Of a stretch of 64,000 nt of DNA, positions 11,642-22,401 are shown piece after piece. Numbering within the stretch: position 1 is the first letter of the stretch; each line of letters opens with the position of its first letter. Under the pieces are notes generated by a model, which saw only the letters and a program-made list of their open reading frames with translations, did no database searches and was not told the DNA's origin. Source of the DNA: Diphasiastrum complanatum (lineage: Eukaryota > Streptophyta > Lycopodiopsida > Lycopodiales > Lycopodiaceae); the NCBI GenBank assembly GCA_029204225.1, contig CM055094.1, positions 24,638,541-24,702,540 of the forward strand, read 5' to 3'. A program made the position numbers and the translations under genes.

Positions 11642-12680
11642 ATGGATTAGCAATCACAATCTGCTCTAATGGTAGACAAACTCAATGGTTCGAATTACCA
11701 GCTATAGAAATTCAAGATGAGGGTAGTACCGATGGCCAAGAAACTTTGAAAAATAGTCATTGGAACCGAACTTATCATTAGAGGAGTTTTGAGCTCCAAA
11801 AAGACCCTTTAAGAATTAGTGCAATATGTAGTTTGTATTATGAAAATATTATAACACTAATACTTTTGACTTGCCATAACTTTTTAATTCAAGCTCAAAA
11901 GTATGTCATCCAACATATCACTGAAAGCTCTTGTTGAGCGCTTTCCAATGCACCAAACTTCGCTAAATTTGGACTTACCACTAGAAAGTTATGCCATTTT
12001 TAGTGTGGAATCAAAATGTGGACTCAAAAAGTTACGTTACGTAGATTTCAAATTTGAGTGTTTTGATTGATCCATGTGTAAGAAAAAATTGAGAAAGAAT
12101 ATAAAAAGAATTTTTACAAAGGGTCTTTTTTGGATTTAGAACTCCTCTAATGTCCCAATGTCGATGAGCAAGCCATTTCCAAGTTGAAGCTCAGGGATGG
12201 CAAGGCTTTCGCCTTGATCACCCTTAATATCTCCGACACACAGATTGGCCATATCGGCGGACAAGCCCAATCTTCAAAGAGGCTTGGAATATATTGAATG
12301 CACTATATGAAGTGAGGGATGTCACTTCAAAGCTACATCTTAGGAGAAAGTTCTTCTCACTCAAAATGTCAGAAAGTGATTATGTTCATAATCACATTAA
12401 TCAATTCAAAACTCTGTTGGAGTAGATGGCGGAAATAGGTTCAATGATCGAAGACTCTGACGATGTAATGACCTTATTATCTAGATTGCCATCCTCATAT
12501 GAAAACTGGATGATGATGATTTCCACACACTTAGATATCACATTTTCCAAAGTCATTATTATGCTGCTGCAGGAGGAGACAAGAAGGAATGGAGCATCCT
12601 CGTCCTCCATCAACGACTCGCAAGCATTACCTACTCAAAACAAAAAGATACTAATCTACAAGTACTGCAAGAAACTTTAA
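11642..12680 (+). pseudogene. gag: F gag, broken by a MITE and stops
   Basis: Starts at ATG 11642 like the G gag (Met-Asp-x-Gln), with in-frame stops almost at once. The coding text breaks at 11775, where a 377-base MITE begins, and resumes at 12153. The last part, open from 12426 to 12680, includes LLSRLPSSYENW and LLQEETRRNGASSSS, matching LLTSLPSSYDNW and LLQEDTRRNEASSSS of G. The gene made the Gag structural protein when the element was active. Confidence 0.82.
11776..12152. mobile_element. MITE 2, CATTAGAGGAGTT terminal inverted repeats
   Basis: 377 bases bounded by about 35-base imperfect terminal inverted repeats beginning CATTAGAGGAGTT and ending AACTCCTCTAATG. It has no coding capacity and is AT-rich inside. 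The interior holds the inverted pair GCCATAACTTTTT ... AGAAAGTTATG flanking a CTTTCCAATGCACC segment; MITE 1 at 55415-55844 has the same internal plan and the same CATTAGAG ends, so the two are one superfamily. Insertion into copia gag is clear from the flanking coding text. No target-site duplication of two or more bases is visible next to the CATTAG ends. Confidence 0.85.
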
Positions 12681-12740
12681 ATTTTGATATTGCATATTTC
12701 ATTGTTTTTCTCACCGTGCTTAGGGGAACCGATGCAACTT

Positions 12741-14090
12741 GTTTGTTAGGTGTCCAGGTGCTTGCCTGTGGGATTATGGACGTGGTGTTGGTTCCTTCTT
12801 AGTCCTGGAGGTCTATTTCACCCTCACCAAGTATTATCGACGCCTCTATGTTTCAAGAGGGATGAACCACGAAATCCAGGACTATCAGATTTTGAAGTTC
12901 AATAATGACGAGAAGAAGCAGCTAGATCAACAAGCCCATGTAGCAAACATGAAGCAGAAGATCCAAGAAGAAGATGACGATGAGCAGGAAGCCTTCATGG
13001 TGAACCATCACCATGTCAAACAATCGGAGGAATGGTTTCTCGATTCTAATGGTTCCTTGATTCTGGAGCAATGCAACACATGACATGCCATTAAGAATGG
13101 TTTATCGGCTATTCAGCCTTCAACACCAAGAAATTCATTCACCTTGGAGACAACAACTCACACAGAATTAAAGGTGAAAGTACCATTAGGCTGAATTATC
13201 AAAATGGACTATCGAAACGAATACCAAATGTATTGTATCTCCCAAACCTGACGACAAATCTATTGTCGGTCAATTGAATCACAGACTTCAGGATAGAGTA
13301 GAGTTTCAAGTGGATTTCTATCGAATTCTTGATAAAAGATGGAGAGTTATGTGCACTAGGAAAGAGGCAGAGATATCTCTATAGAGTTAGTTATTGTAAC
13401 TCTGTGAATGATTGTGCTTTAAGCAGTTCAACATCTATCAATAAAAAATTGATTTGGCATGATAGAATTGGTCACCTTAATCATGTGTCGATAGATAACA
13501 TGTCTAGATGTTCTCCAGTTCATGATTTAGACTATCAAATTGTTGACCCTCCTGTCTGCAAAAGTTGTATCATAGGAAAGTGAGCAAGAAGGCCATTTAA
13601 GTCAAATCAAGAACATATATATAAATGTTTGCTAGACATTGTACATATTGATATATGTGGCCCAATGCAAACACCATCACTGCTTGGTGCTAAATGCTTT
13701 ATTACTTTTATAGATGACTATTCTAAAAAAACTGCTGTATATTTTCTAAAGCACAAATTTGAAGCCTTTCAGATCTTAAATAAATACAAAGAAAATGTTG
13801 AATTGTAGACATGCAAGAAGATCAAAGCTCTTAGGAGCGACAACGGCGGTGATACATTTCAAGTGAGTTCAAGGATTATTGCTCAGCCAATGGCATCGAG
13901 CAACAATTTGCTGCTTCCTATTCTCCACAATCGAATGGGCTGGTAGAAAGGAAGAACATAAACTTTGTCGAGTCTACTAAATTCATGATAACTCATGCTT
14001 CGTTGTCCAAATCATTCTGGTAATATCCTCTATCAACAATAGCTTATGTGCAGAATCGATTGATAATAAAGCAACGATAGCAATGAACTG
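12741..14090 (+). pseudogene. F protease/integrase remnant
   Basis: Fragments in several frames. A knuckle-like NHEIQDYQI precedes a protease remnant WFLDSNGS near 13036, whose DSGA core is altered. GAG-pre-integrase is recognisable at 13440-13583 (LIWHDRIGHLN and VCKSCIIGK). Integrase follows from about 13630 (HIDICGPM, FITFIDDYSKK), then RSDNGGDT near 13833 and SNGLVERKN in broken frames near 13930. Nothing beyond integrase can be read. Not functional. Confidence 0.78.
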
Positions 14091-14164
14091 ATAACAGAAA
14101 GCTCCTTTTTATTTTAGAGGGCAAAGCATTTATTATCCAAATTCAAATTAGATAAAGTATTTAT

Positions 14165-14605
14165 CTTTTTCATTGGAAGAGAGAGAGTAGGCCCATCGTT
14201 ACTAGGGACACCTTCATTGTATTAACTTGTGTAGCATCTATCAAGTTCCAAAAAGTGAGAAATGTACTACTAAAAGTATTGTATTACCAATCTCAATAAA
14301 ATCCCCAAAAAGTGACATGTACTATCAAAAAATACAATGAAAAATGGATTCTTTTTTTATACCACTAGACCATGCTTTTAGCCAAAAGCATGGTTTGGTC
14401 GTACAAAAAAAGAACCCATTTTTCACTGTACCTTTTGGTAGTACATTTCACTTTTTGGGGATTTGGGAGGGAGCTTGATTTTCTGCTACCCACGAGTTAA
14501 TGCAATGAAGGCGTCCCTAGTAATGATGGGCCTACCCTCTTGAAGTATTGGGGGGTAAGTGGTGGGCCTACTCTCTCTCCTCCAATAAAAAGGTAGTGTA
14601 TGTCT
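14165..14605. mobile_element. Fold-back element with about 215-base inverted arms
   Basis: The segment 14165-14380 is largely the reverse complement of 14381-14605. The outer arms carry GAGAGAGAGTAGGCCCAT and ACTAGGGAC...CCTTCATTG on the left and their complements on the right. The inner part, 14301-14462, is a nearly perfect 162-base hairpin with only about four bases of loop at GCTTTTAGCCAAAAGC. The right arm has an extra internal duplication of the GTAGGCCCA segment. No transposase frame is present. The 64-codon minus-strand frame inside the right arm is a by-product of the repeat. Confidence 0.82.
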
Positions 14606-15584
14606 ATCCAAAAATGTAGTGTCCTTGACAGTCCATGCTTTTAGCCTTTTAGCTGGATCAACGATCCCAAATGTCTTCAATCTCCACCGAGGATATCTAT
14701 GAGCTTAGATCCTACAATTCATAGTAGGGTAGTGTGCTAAGGCAAATTCTTCGAAGCACCAATCACTTCGGAGGACTATGCAACAGATGAGCTCCAGTGC
14801 GAGTTGCTCTTTTTTTCTCTCTCTAACCTTTCTAGCTATGGAGCCTGCAAGGATTATTGGCCACCTCTGATCAAACACGATCTACCTCACTCTAATATGC
14901 ACGACTGCTAGCGGCCTATTAGCTGTAGATTCCTTCCAATAGTGCACCCCTTGGTGTTCATTTACAACACCAAAAAACACCAATCATAGAGAGAGTTCTT
15001 GGTTTTTCTTCATGAAAACCCTTGCCAGAAAATAGCCAACTTCCCAAGTTGTTTTTTAAGCTTTTTGATGGCCATTTCTTCCACCTTTCTCCTTTGATGG
15101 GGTCTCCCCACAATCTATGAGATGACGCTTCAATCAATTTCCAATTTGGTGCACAAACCACCACAAATAGAGCTGAAACACTTTGAGAATCCTTGATTTC
15201 TAACCAGCAATTTCAATTATCCAGTATGTTGGTTAGAATTCTCACAATTGTTTTACTATTCTTAATTTCTTTCTTTTTGGAATCTCTGTACCACTCCGAG
15301 TGCCAAAACACATCACTCCACCAATGATTCTGTCAGCAATTGATCTCACTTGTAGCCACACACGAGGCTCTAATATCAAGTTGAAATCAATAGGATCACA
15401 CACAAGGGTAACACAACAATCACACAAGAAGAATTCTCACACGCATAGGCAACCACATACTATCGCATTAGCCTTCACTATACAATAATTACAAGTTAAG
15501 TAATAAGTAGGGCTTAGTAGGTGCTAGCCCATCAGTCTATTGCTAGAGAGAGAAAAAAAGAAATGGCTATTGTTGTTTTTCTAC
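14606..15584. other. Intergenic, nothing recognised
   Basis: About 1 kb with no open frame longer than 70 codons and no similarity to retroelement proteins that I can see. It contains a pyrimidine tract near 14810 and no clear terminal repeats. Confidence 0.5.
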
Positions 15585-15618
15585 TTGTGTGTGTGTGCGC
15601 GCGTGCGCGTGCGCGTGC
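15585..15618. repeat. Alternating purine-pyrimidine tract (TG/CG)n
   Basis: An almost unbroken run of TG then CG/TG steps of about 34 bases. Such alternating tracts can adopt left-handed Z-DNA. The base pattern is seen directly; any structural effect is inference. Confidence 0.75.
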
Positions 15619-15959
15619 AAGTTTTAAGTTTCATAGAAAGAATTTTGCATTTTTGTTTGTAATGATTGTTTGTAGTTGGAAACAAATGGTGGGAATGATG
15701 GATGTTGCTCATGCTCATGCTAATACTACAATTTTGGATCTGGGGTTAGAAAAAGACCATCATCATCCTAGATTATTATTCAAAAGATGGTAATGGAGGA
15801 TTTTAAATCATACATTGGCGAATAACATGTTCGTCCTTTCCACAAGGTCATAAAACTATTCAAAGAATTACAAAGGACTTGACAAGGTCATACTTTATCG
15901 TCGACAATATTTTATTTAAAAAAAAACAAAAAGTTCCATAATTAAAGAGACTAAATACA

Positions 15960-18900
15960 CTTTGTCACTAATGATGCAAGTTTTGATTTTTACTTTCTTT
16001 CTATGCTAACACCCAACATTGTATTAAGCTTTGAATAGCTTTTTATTAGTAAGTATTATTTATTTTAATTGCCACACTTTGTCAAATATATTATTTGAAT
16101 ACAAGAGAAATGTGGTCTTTTATATTGTGGCTTGTTTGGTGTGAATACCGTCTTGAATGCAACTACGTGTGACTTTGCTTGTACCTTCATACCACTTAAA
16201 TTTGCAATGCAAATTTATCAAAGCCAAAAGTAGATGATGACAAAACCTATTTCAAATTTATTAATATATTCTAGAAAACAAAAGTAGAAAGTAAATCAAT
16301 TACAGAAGTAAAAAACTACCTAGCAAGGACATATATGATCATAAACAGCCCAACAACTAAAAAGTTTATTGATAAGAAAGTCATAATCTATCATGTCCTT
16401 GATGGTTCAAGTTTTGATTTTTTTTATTTTCTATGGTGTCATGCATCATCTCACTCAACCTTAACTAGTCTTTTTAAATTTCATTTATTTTTATTGGCAC
16501 CATTTGTCAAAGCTTTTATCACAAGAGAAAGAAATTATTTTCTATTCTATCGCTTGTTTCATGTACTTGTAATGTGATATTCATATAATAACCCCATCAC
16601 ATGTATCTTTATACAAGCTAAATGGATAGCAAATGTGCAATGCAATGTAATTCTATCAAAAATAAAATGCAAATCATTATGAATTATGTCAAACCCACAA
16701 TCTACGACAAGACAATCTTGCAACCTTCCACAAAAGATTTGTTGCTAAATGATATCACTTTTGATGATGCAGCCATTAACACTTTTTTACAATTTATCAG
16801 AGTCATCACTCTTTGGAACATTTGGTTAGATTGGAATAGCAGGGAATTCGAGACTGGTAATTTTGTCATCTTGCCCCTTCTCTTTTTTAAAGAGGCTGAT
16901 AAGCTTCTTCTTTTGTAAGTTTTGTGTTTATCATGTACTTTGTAAAAAGTCTATAAGTTATGGTTAGCTTTTGAGAGAGAAAAAAATGATCGCATGCTAC
17001 ATACTTGATCCATTGTAGTAGATGGAAGTCCATAAACCACCATCACCTTACTTGTGGATGGAGCACTACAACACATTGAGAGTATGTGAGTTGCTGGAAC
17101 AATTAATGGTCAATGAGAGTATACCATGAGGGTAGAGTTATGCCTAGAGTTTTTTGTTTTTTTTGTTTTTTTTTGGCTTTGGCATCTAGAATGGAGCATC
17201 ACCTCTGCATTTATGAATCACAATCTTATTCAAAAAATATATATAAGAAATCATATTCAATTGAGCTTGAGGACCTTATCCAATTGTGATTGAGTCGCAT
17301 TGTGAATTGCAATTGCGTTATTGATTATCCTTTTTTTTATTCGCTTCCACTTTTCATTGTCCTCTTTTTGAGTCGATTCCATAAAGTGGAGTATTAATAT
17401 CCTTTTCTCTAATCTATGTATACAATTGCAATCAAAATGTACAATGCATTGCAATTTTATCGAAACAAAATAAAGTATTATAAAACATATGTTAAATTTA
17501 TGAAATTGATTTTAGAAACAAAACTGAAAAGCGAATTATCTAAGAAATACAAAGTATTTGGCAAGGTCATAAATGATCATGAATACTATTCTACTTCCAA
17601 TGCTTAAAATTTTTATTGATTATAAAGCTTAATCCACCATGCCATTGATGATCCAAATTTTGATTTTTTTTTTTTAAATTTTATGTTTATGTTGTCACTC
17701 AACTTTAAAGTCGTCACTCATCATCAATCAACGTTAAGGTCTTTAAAATGTTCAAATCATTTTCAGTGGTGCAATTTTTCAAACAAATTCATTTGAATAC
17801 AAAAAAATAATATTTTTTTTTATTCTATATCTCGTTCAAACCATCACACATTGTATGTTCATAACATTTAATTTGAAATCAAAGTATGAAATGCATTGCA
17901 CTCTTCTCAAAATAGATAAATAAATTGTTAGAAAATATATGTGAAACCCCATAGAAAAGTTCTAAAAAACAAATTATTTAGAAAATACAATAGTACTTAG
18001 CAAGGTAAAAAATGATTATGTATACTTCCAGCAACTAAAAGATTCAATAATTAGAAATGCTTAAACCATTATGTTATTGAAAGTATAAATTTTGATTGCT
18101 TTTTTAAATCCTACATTACCACTCGTCATGTTACTCAAGTTTGAATGATTTTTATTTTCTTTTGTTTTAATAATTTGCATTGGCATAATCTATCAAGATT
18201 TTAATTGAAGTACAACTTGAGTTGATTTTTTTATGTTGCTTGTCTGGTGGGTATACCATCTTAAAAGCAAATAAAAATCACACATGTATCTCCATACAAG
18301 TTTAATTTTAATCAAAATATGCAATGCATTGCAATTCTATAAAAGATTATTGAAAAGAATTTGTCAAATTTTTAAGATTGTTCCAAGACAAATCTACCTG
18401 TCAAGTTCATAAATTATCATAGATAATGTTTAACTCTTAACATACTAAAAGCTCAATCAATGATAGGGGCTTAATTCACATGTCATCCATGATACAAGCT
18501 TTGGGTCTAGCCTTCATTATTGAGCTTGTAGCAAACCAAAAAAAGCTCTTAATTCTACAGACAATAAATACACTATTGGGTATCTTGTCTTTAGAGAATA
18601 CTTATCATGCTATTAAACAATATAAAAAAAAACTACATCCTACAATAATTTATTTTATTAAAGGAGGTATAACATTCCATTTAAATTTGAGAAAATTGTC
18701 ATAGGTATGTAAGCATCAATGCCCAAGAATCATGATTACACTAATTTTAGCATTACAAACTAAGTGATGTCACATATGTTAGTGATATGCTGTATGTTTC
18801 ATAGACTCTATGAAAATGTATCAAAATTTATCAAGATTCTTTTAAGTACAAGAGAAAAATAAGTTATTTATTATGTTGATGGTTTGGTGGGTATATCATC

Positions 18901-20170
18901 TTGAAAGCAACTAAAAATATTATAATATTCATGAACAATCACATCTCATGTGTCATCCTACAATTTCATTTCAATCAAATTATGCAATGCACTGCAATTT
19001 TATCAAAACAAAAAAGATCACTACAAAACATTTGTCAAACTTATAAAATTGCTATAAGAAACAAAACTAAAAGATAAATCATTCAAAAAAAATACAATTG
19101 TATCTATCAAGGTCATAAATTATCATAGATATTGTCTTAGTCTTAACAAACTAAAAGTTCAATTGATTATAAGGGCTTAATCCACCATGTTATTGATGAT
19201 GAAAGGTTTTAGTGTTAAAGACAATAAATACATTGTTAGCTAGTGTCTCCTTAGATTCAAATTTTTTTCATGCTATAAGATTAAAAAAAACTATGTCATA
19301 TTATTTCTCTCATAACAGGAGATAAAACATCCATTTTTCCAAAATAGCTGAAAAAGAATTTAAATTTGAAAAAATTGTCATCGGTATGTAAGCATCAATG
19401 CCCAAGAATTACAAATCAGTAGTTCTAGCATCACCGAGTAATTGATGTCACATATGTTAGTGATATGCTTTTCTTAAGTTTCATGAACTATATATACAAG
19501 AAAATGTATCAAATTACCAAGAGTGTTTTGTAAGTACAAGAAAAAAATGATATTTTTGGTGGGTAAATCATCTTGAAAGCAACTAAGAATAATTGATATT
19601 CATGAACAATCACACCTCATGTATCTTCATACAAGTTCAATTTTAATCAGAGTATGTGATGCATTGCAATCTATTAGAACAAAAAAGATTATGAAACATT
19701 TGTCAAAATTTTAAAATTCTTCCAAGAAACAATACTTAAAATAACTCATTCAAAAAATTTAATTGCACCTGTCAAGGTCATAAATTACCATAGATATTCT
19801 TTTAATCTTAGAAAACTAAAAGTCTAATCAATTACAAAGGCTTGATCCACCATGTTATTGAAGACACAAGCATGGGATTTAGTGTCTTTATATTCAGATT
19901 TTGAGCTTGTAGCAAACAAGAAAGAGCTTTTAAGTTTAAAAACAATAAATACACTAATTTTCATTTCCTACAATAATTTGTTTTATTAGAGGAGGTACAA
20001 CATCCCATTATGCCAAAATAATTCAAGAAGTTTTTGAACTTGGGAAAATTGTCATAGGCATGGAAGCAATGCCCAAGAGTTATGACTACACTAGTTCTAG
20101 CATTACTAAGTACGCGATATCACATATGTTAGTGATATGATATACTTAAGCATCATAAACCATATGAGAA
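15960..20170. repeat. Degenerate long-period tandem array, about 4.2 kb
   Basis: The same text returns about seven times in one direction. Marker 1, GCAATGCATTGCAATT and variants, is near 16208, 16637, 17440, 17885, 18320, 18983 and 19650. Marker 2, CAAGGTCATAAAT and variants, is near 16323, 17562, 18000, 18400, 19107 and 19775. Marker 3, a stretch reading like ATCCACCATGTTATTGATG, follows marker 2. Spacing is about 400-445 bases in some units and about 660-710 in others; the longer units add a block with GAGCTTGTAGCAAAC and ACAATAAATACAC. Units are strongly diverged and AT-rich, with no protein-coding frame longer than 100 codons. Confidence 0.75.
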
Positions 20171-20207
20171 AATGTAGTTATATGATAGTAGTGATATTTG
20201 AAAATAA

Positions 20208-20846
20208 TGTGAAATTGTAAAATCCATCTATCTTGAGGTTTGGGGGTCCAAACCACTCATTGTACACTTGTAAATAAGTGATTAGGCCAATTTTAGAAGT
20301 GGATTAACTCATGGTAGTGTAGGACAGTTACACTTGGCTTGATGCTAGAGGATTAGTGACATAGCACCTCTTGATCTCATTTGTCAATTTGGGCCAATCA
20401 TGTTGTGAGATGCACCAAAATGGTCCAATCATCATAAGAGGTGGCCTATAGAATCATAGTAAGAGGTGGCGTTTTAGAGGTCCAATCATTTTTCTACATT
20501 TCCATACTCTTGGATCTCGAGCTACTATGAGTGTGAGTGAGGGTGAGTCCATACTTAGTTTTTTATAGCAGGATCTTGACGTAGCAAGCTCCAACACTTA
20601 GTTTTTATTCACATTTTCTCTCTACCCGAGAGCTCTATGTAGCATTCTCTCTCTACCCAAGAGAAAGCCAAATCTATACATAATGATGAATGGTTTGTGA
20701 TAGATGCATGTGTAGAGTGCTCTTGCCTTAAATTTTTGAGCTAGTATGCTTGTATCTCAATCTAGATTGATCTATGTGCAATCACACACATCTTAGGAGA
20801 TCATTCACATTGTTTGAGAACTTCTCACACTTGTGCAAAGTACACA
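20208..20846 (+). repeat. Solo LTR H, divergent relative of LTR D
   Basis: Starts TGTGAAATTGTAAAA and ends AAGTACACA, paralleling the D LTR at 29966-30698 (start CGTGAAGATTATTAAAA, end ACTTCACA). Shared internal landmarks in the same order are TTGAGGTTTGGGGG, two CTCTCTACCC(G/A)AGAG copies, GCTCTTGCCTTA and GTGCAATCAC. Flanking pentamers are AATAA and AATTA, a near-perfect target-site duplication. There is no interior, so it is a solo LTR left by LTR-LTR recombination. Confidence 0.75.
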
Positions 20847-21751
20847 AATTACTCAAGACCTTTTAAGGTCTTTATTATTTAGCTCTTTCAAACATGAATA
20901 ACTACACACATTCTACTTAACCTCACTACTGGGCCATTGAAACTTTGAATTTGAGCAATGTCATGCAGCAGTTCTAGGTTTTTTGTGGTAAGCATTGTTG
21001 AAAAATAATCATAACTTTGTGTATAATGAGATCTTTTTAATTTATTTATTATTATCTACGGCTTGATTAAAACTAAAAATACTTACAAACATATGCAACA
21101 ACAAAAACAAAAAAAAATTGTTTAACAAAGTTTCCAGTTTGAGACGATGTTAAATTTTAGCTAACATTTACTTGCATTTAACAATTGCATCTACAAGATC
21201 CTAGATCAAGATCGTGAAGCTATATTCACATGAATATCAATACTTGGAAATAAAATCATAATTTTTTGAGTTATGATTTGATGTTTACACCTTGGTAGGG
21301 CACCTGACCTACGTGGTTTAAGTTTAGATCAAAGTACTTTTTTGTACAAGACAAAATCATTGATTTCTCAAGTATAGTAAAAAAGAGATAAAAATCGTGT
21401 GTTGGTTTCAGCTCCAAATCATTTTGGATCTCGACCAAATCTCAAGAGGTGATTATTTTAAGCCTGAGTAAATCTAAAGCGGGTGTCTAGATCTAAGAAA
21501 AGTGACTTCAGTTAAAGCTTAAGTGCTTCAATCTTAGTGATTTGAGCGAGGACAATTTTTCAAGTTCTTGACATGTGTGAGTAGACTGAAACAAATAGTG
21601 ATCAAGACCTTAATAAAACTTTGTGTACATAACTATAATATTTCCATGCACTCGCTCTATCTGACTATCGAATGTTTGACACTCATACTGACTATCTACT
21701 GAGTCGTTAACCTTTATAGATAAATACATGTGTTGAGTTAATCTTGTAAAC
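20847..21751. other. Intergenic, possible old copia LTR remnant
   Basis: About 0.9 kb without a gene. A short palindrome AAGACCTTTTAAGGTCTT lies near 20856. GTAGGGCACCTGACC near 21294 resembles GTAGGGCACCTAACC near 40443, upstream of the E3 gag, so part of this stretch may be an old LTR of that copia family. The similarity is short and the call is weak. Confidence 0.35.
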
Positions 21752-22401
21752 TATCACACCCCCAAGCCAAGGAATAAGAAGCATGAAAGTAGAGTGAGAG
21801 CTTGGCAATGAATCAACCAAAGGATGGTGTAGTAGGCATATAGAGCCTAGAACCACCTATGCACTTAGTCATGCAAGGTCCTAACTCCCCTATACATAGA
21901 TTCATCTAGAATAGAGTCTCTATGCATGGATCCTTTATTCATAGATTTGCTATTGATAACACATGCATACACTGTCTCATACCTTGTACTAACTCCATTG
22001 AGTGTGTTTTGGGCATCACAAAGATATTAGTTACTTTCGGGTCACGTCCAGTATGATGTGGCATAACTAACAACTTGATTTACTAGAGTACCGTGAATCC
22101 AAGACTAGGGGTATACTCAATCCTATTTACTAGTCATGGAAATAATATTCTTCCCCCCCTAATCTGGTTTTTTCCTCAAAACAAGAAAGAATTACAGGAA
22201 CAATTTCTTTAACTTTCAATATTAATCGAGAAACTCATTATCCTTAGTCTGACTTACTTATCAAACAAGTACTCAGAGATAAAACTGTTTTCAACCATTA
22301 ATCTCTGCTCTGGAGCACAAACTGTGGTCTGAAAGGTACACTAAGCGATATATTTTCTCATCTGGGTTATACTCACTATAAGTTAGTAATATCACCTTCG
22401 C
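21752..22401 (-). mobile_element. Element A 3' end: LTR, polypurine tract, interior stub
   Basis: 21752-22147 is a truncated minus-strand copy of the A LTR, matching about 7250-7673. The minus strand at 22160-22150 reads AGGGGGGGAAG, a polypurine tract in the correct place just inside the LTR. 22161-22401 would be the last part of the A interior and has no gene. At about 22402 the sequence switches abruptly to element B interior, in the same orientation. Confidence 0.72.

Larger units (their letters stand above)
11291..14160 (+). mobile_element. Ty1/copia element F, strongly decayed
   Basis: Plus-strand copia: LTR end, PBS, gag interrupted by a MITE, remnants of protease, GAG-pre-integrase and integrase. 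It is the same lineage as G (32658-38662): the gag segments around LPSSYENW and the knuckle region NHEIQDYQI match G's LPSSYDNW and NHEIQDC. Many stops and shifts occur throughout. RT and RNase H are missing. The sequence merges with a fold-back element at about 14160. Confidence 0.8.

Noticed and set aside
15960-20170. CRISPR-like array
   Set aside because: Units of 430-670 bases, strongly diverged, with no short identical repeats and unique spacers. The context is a plant nuclear genome.
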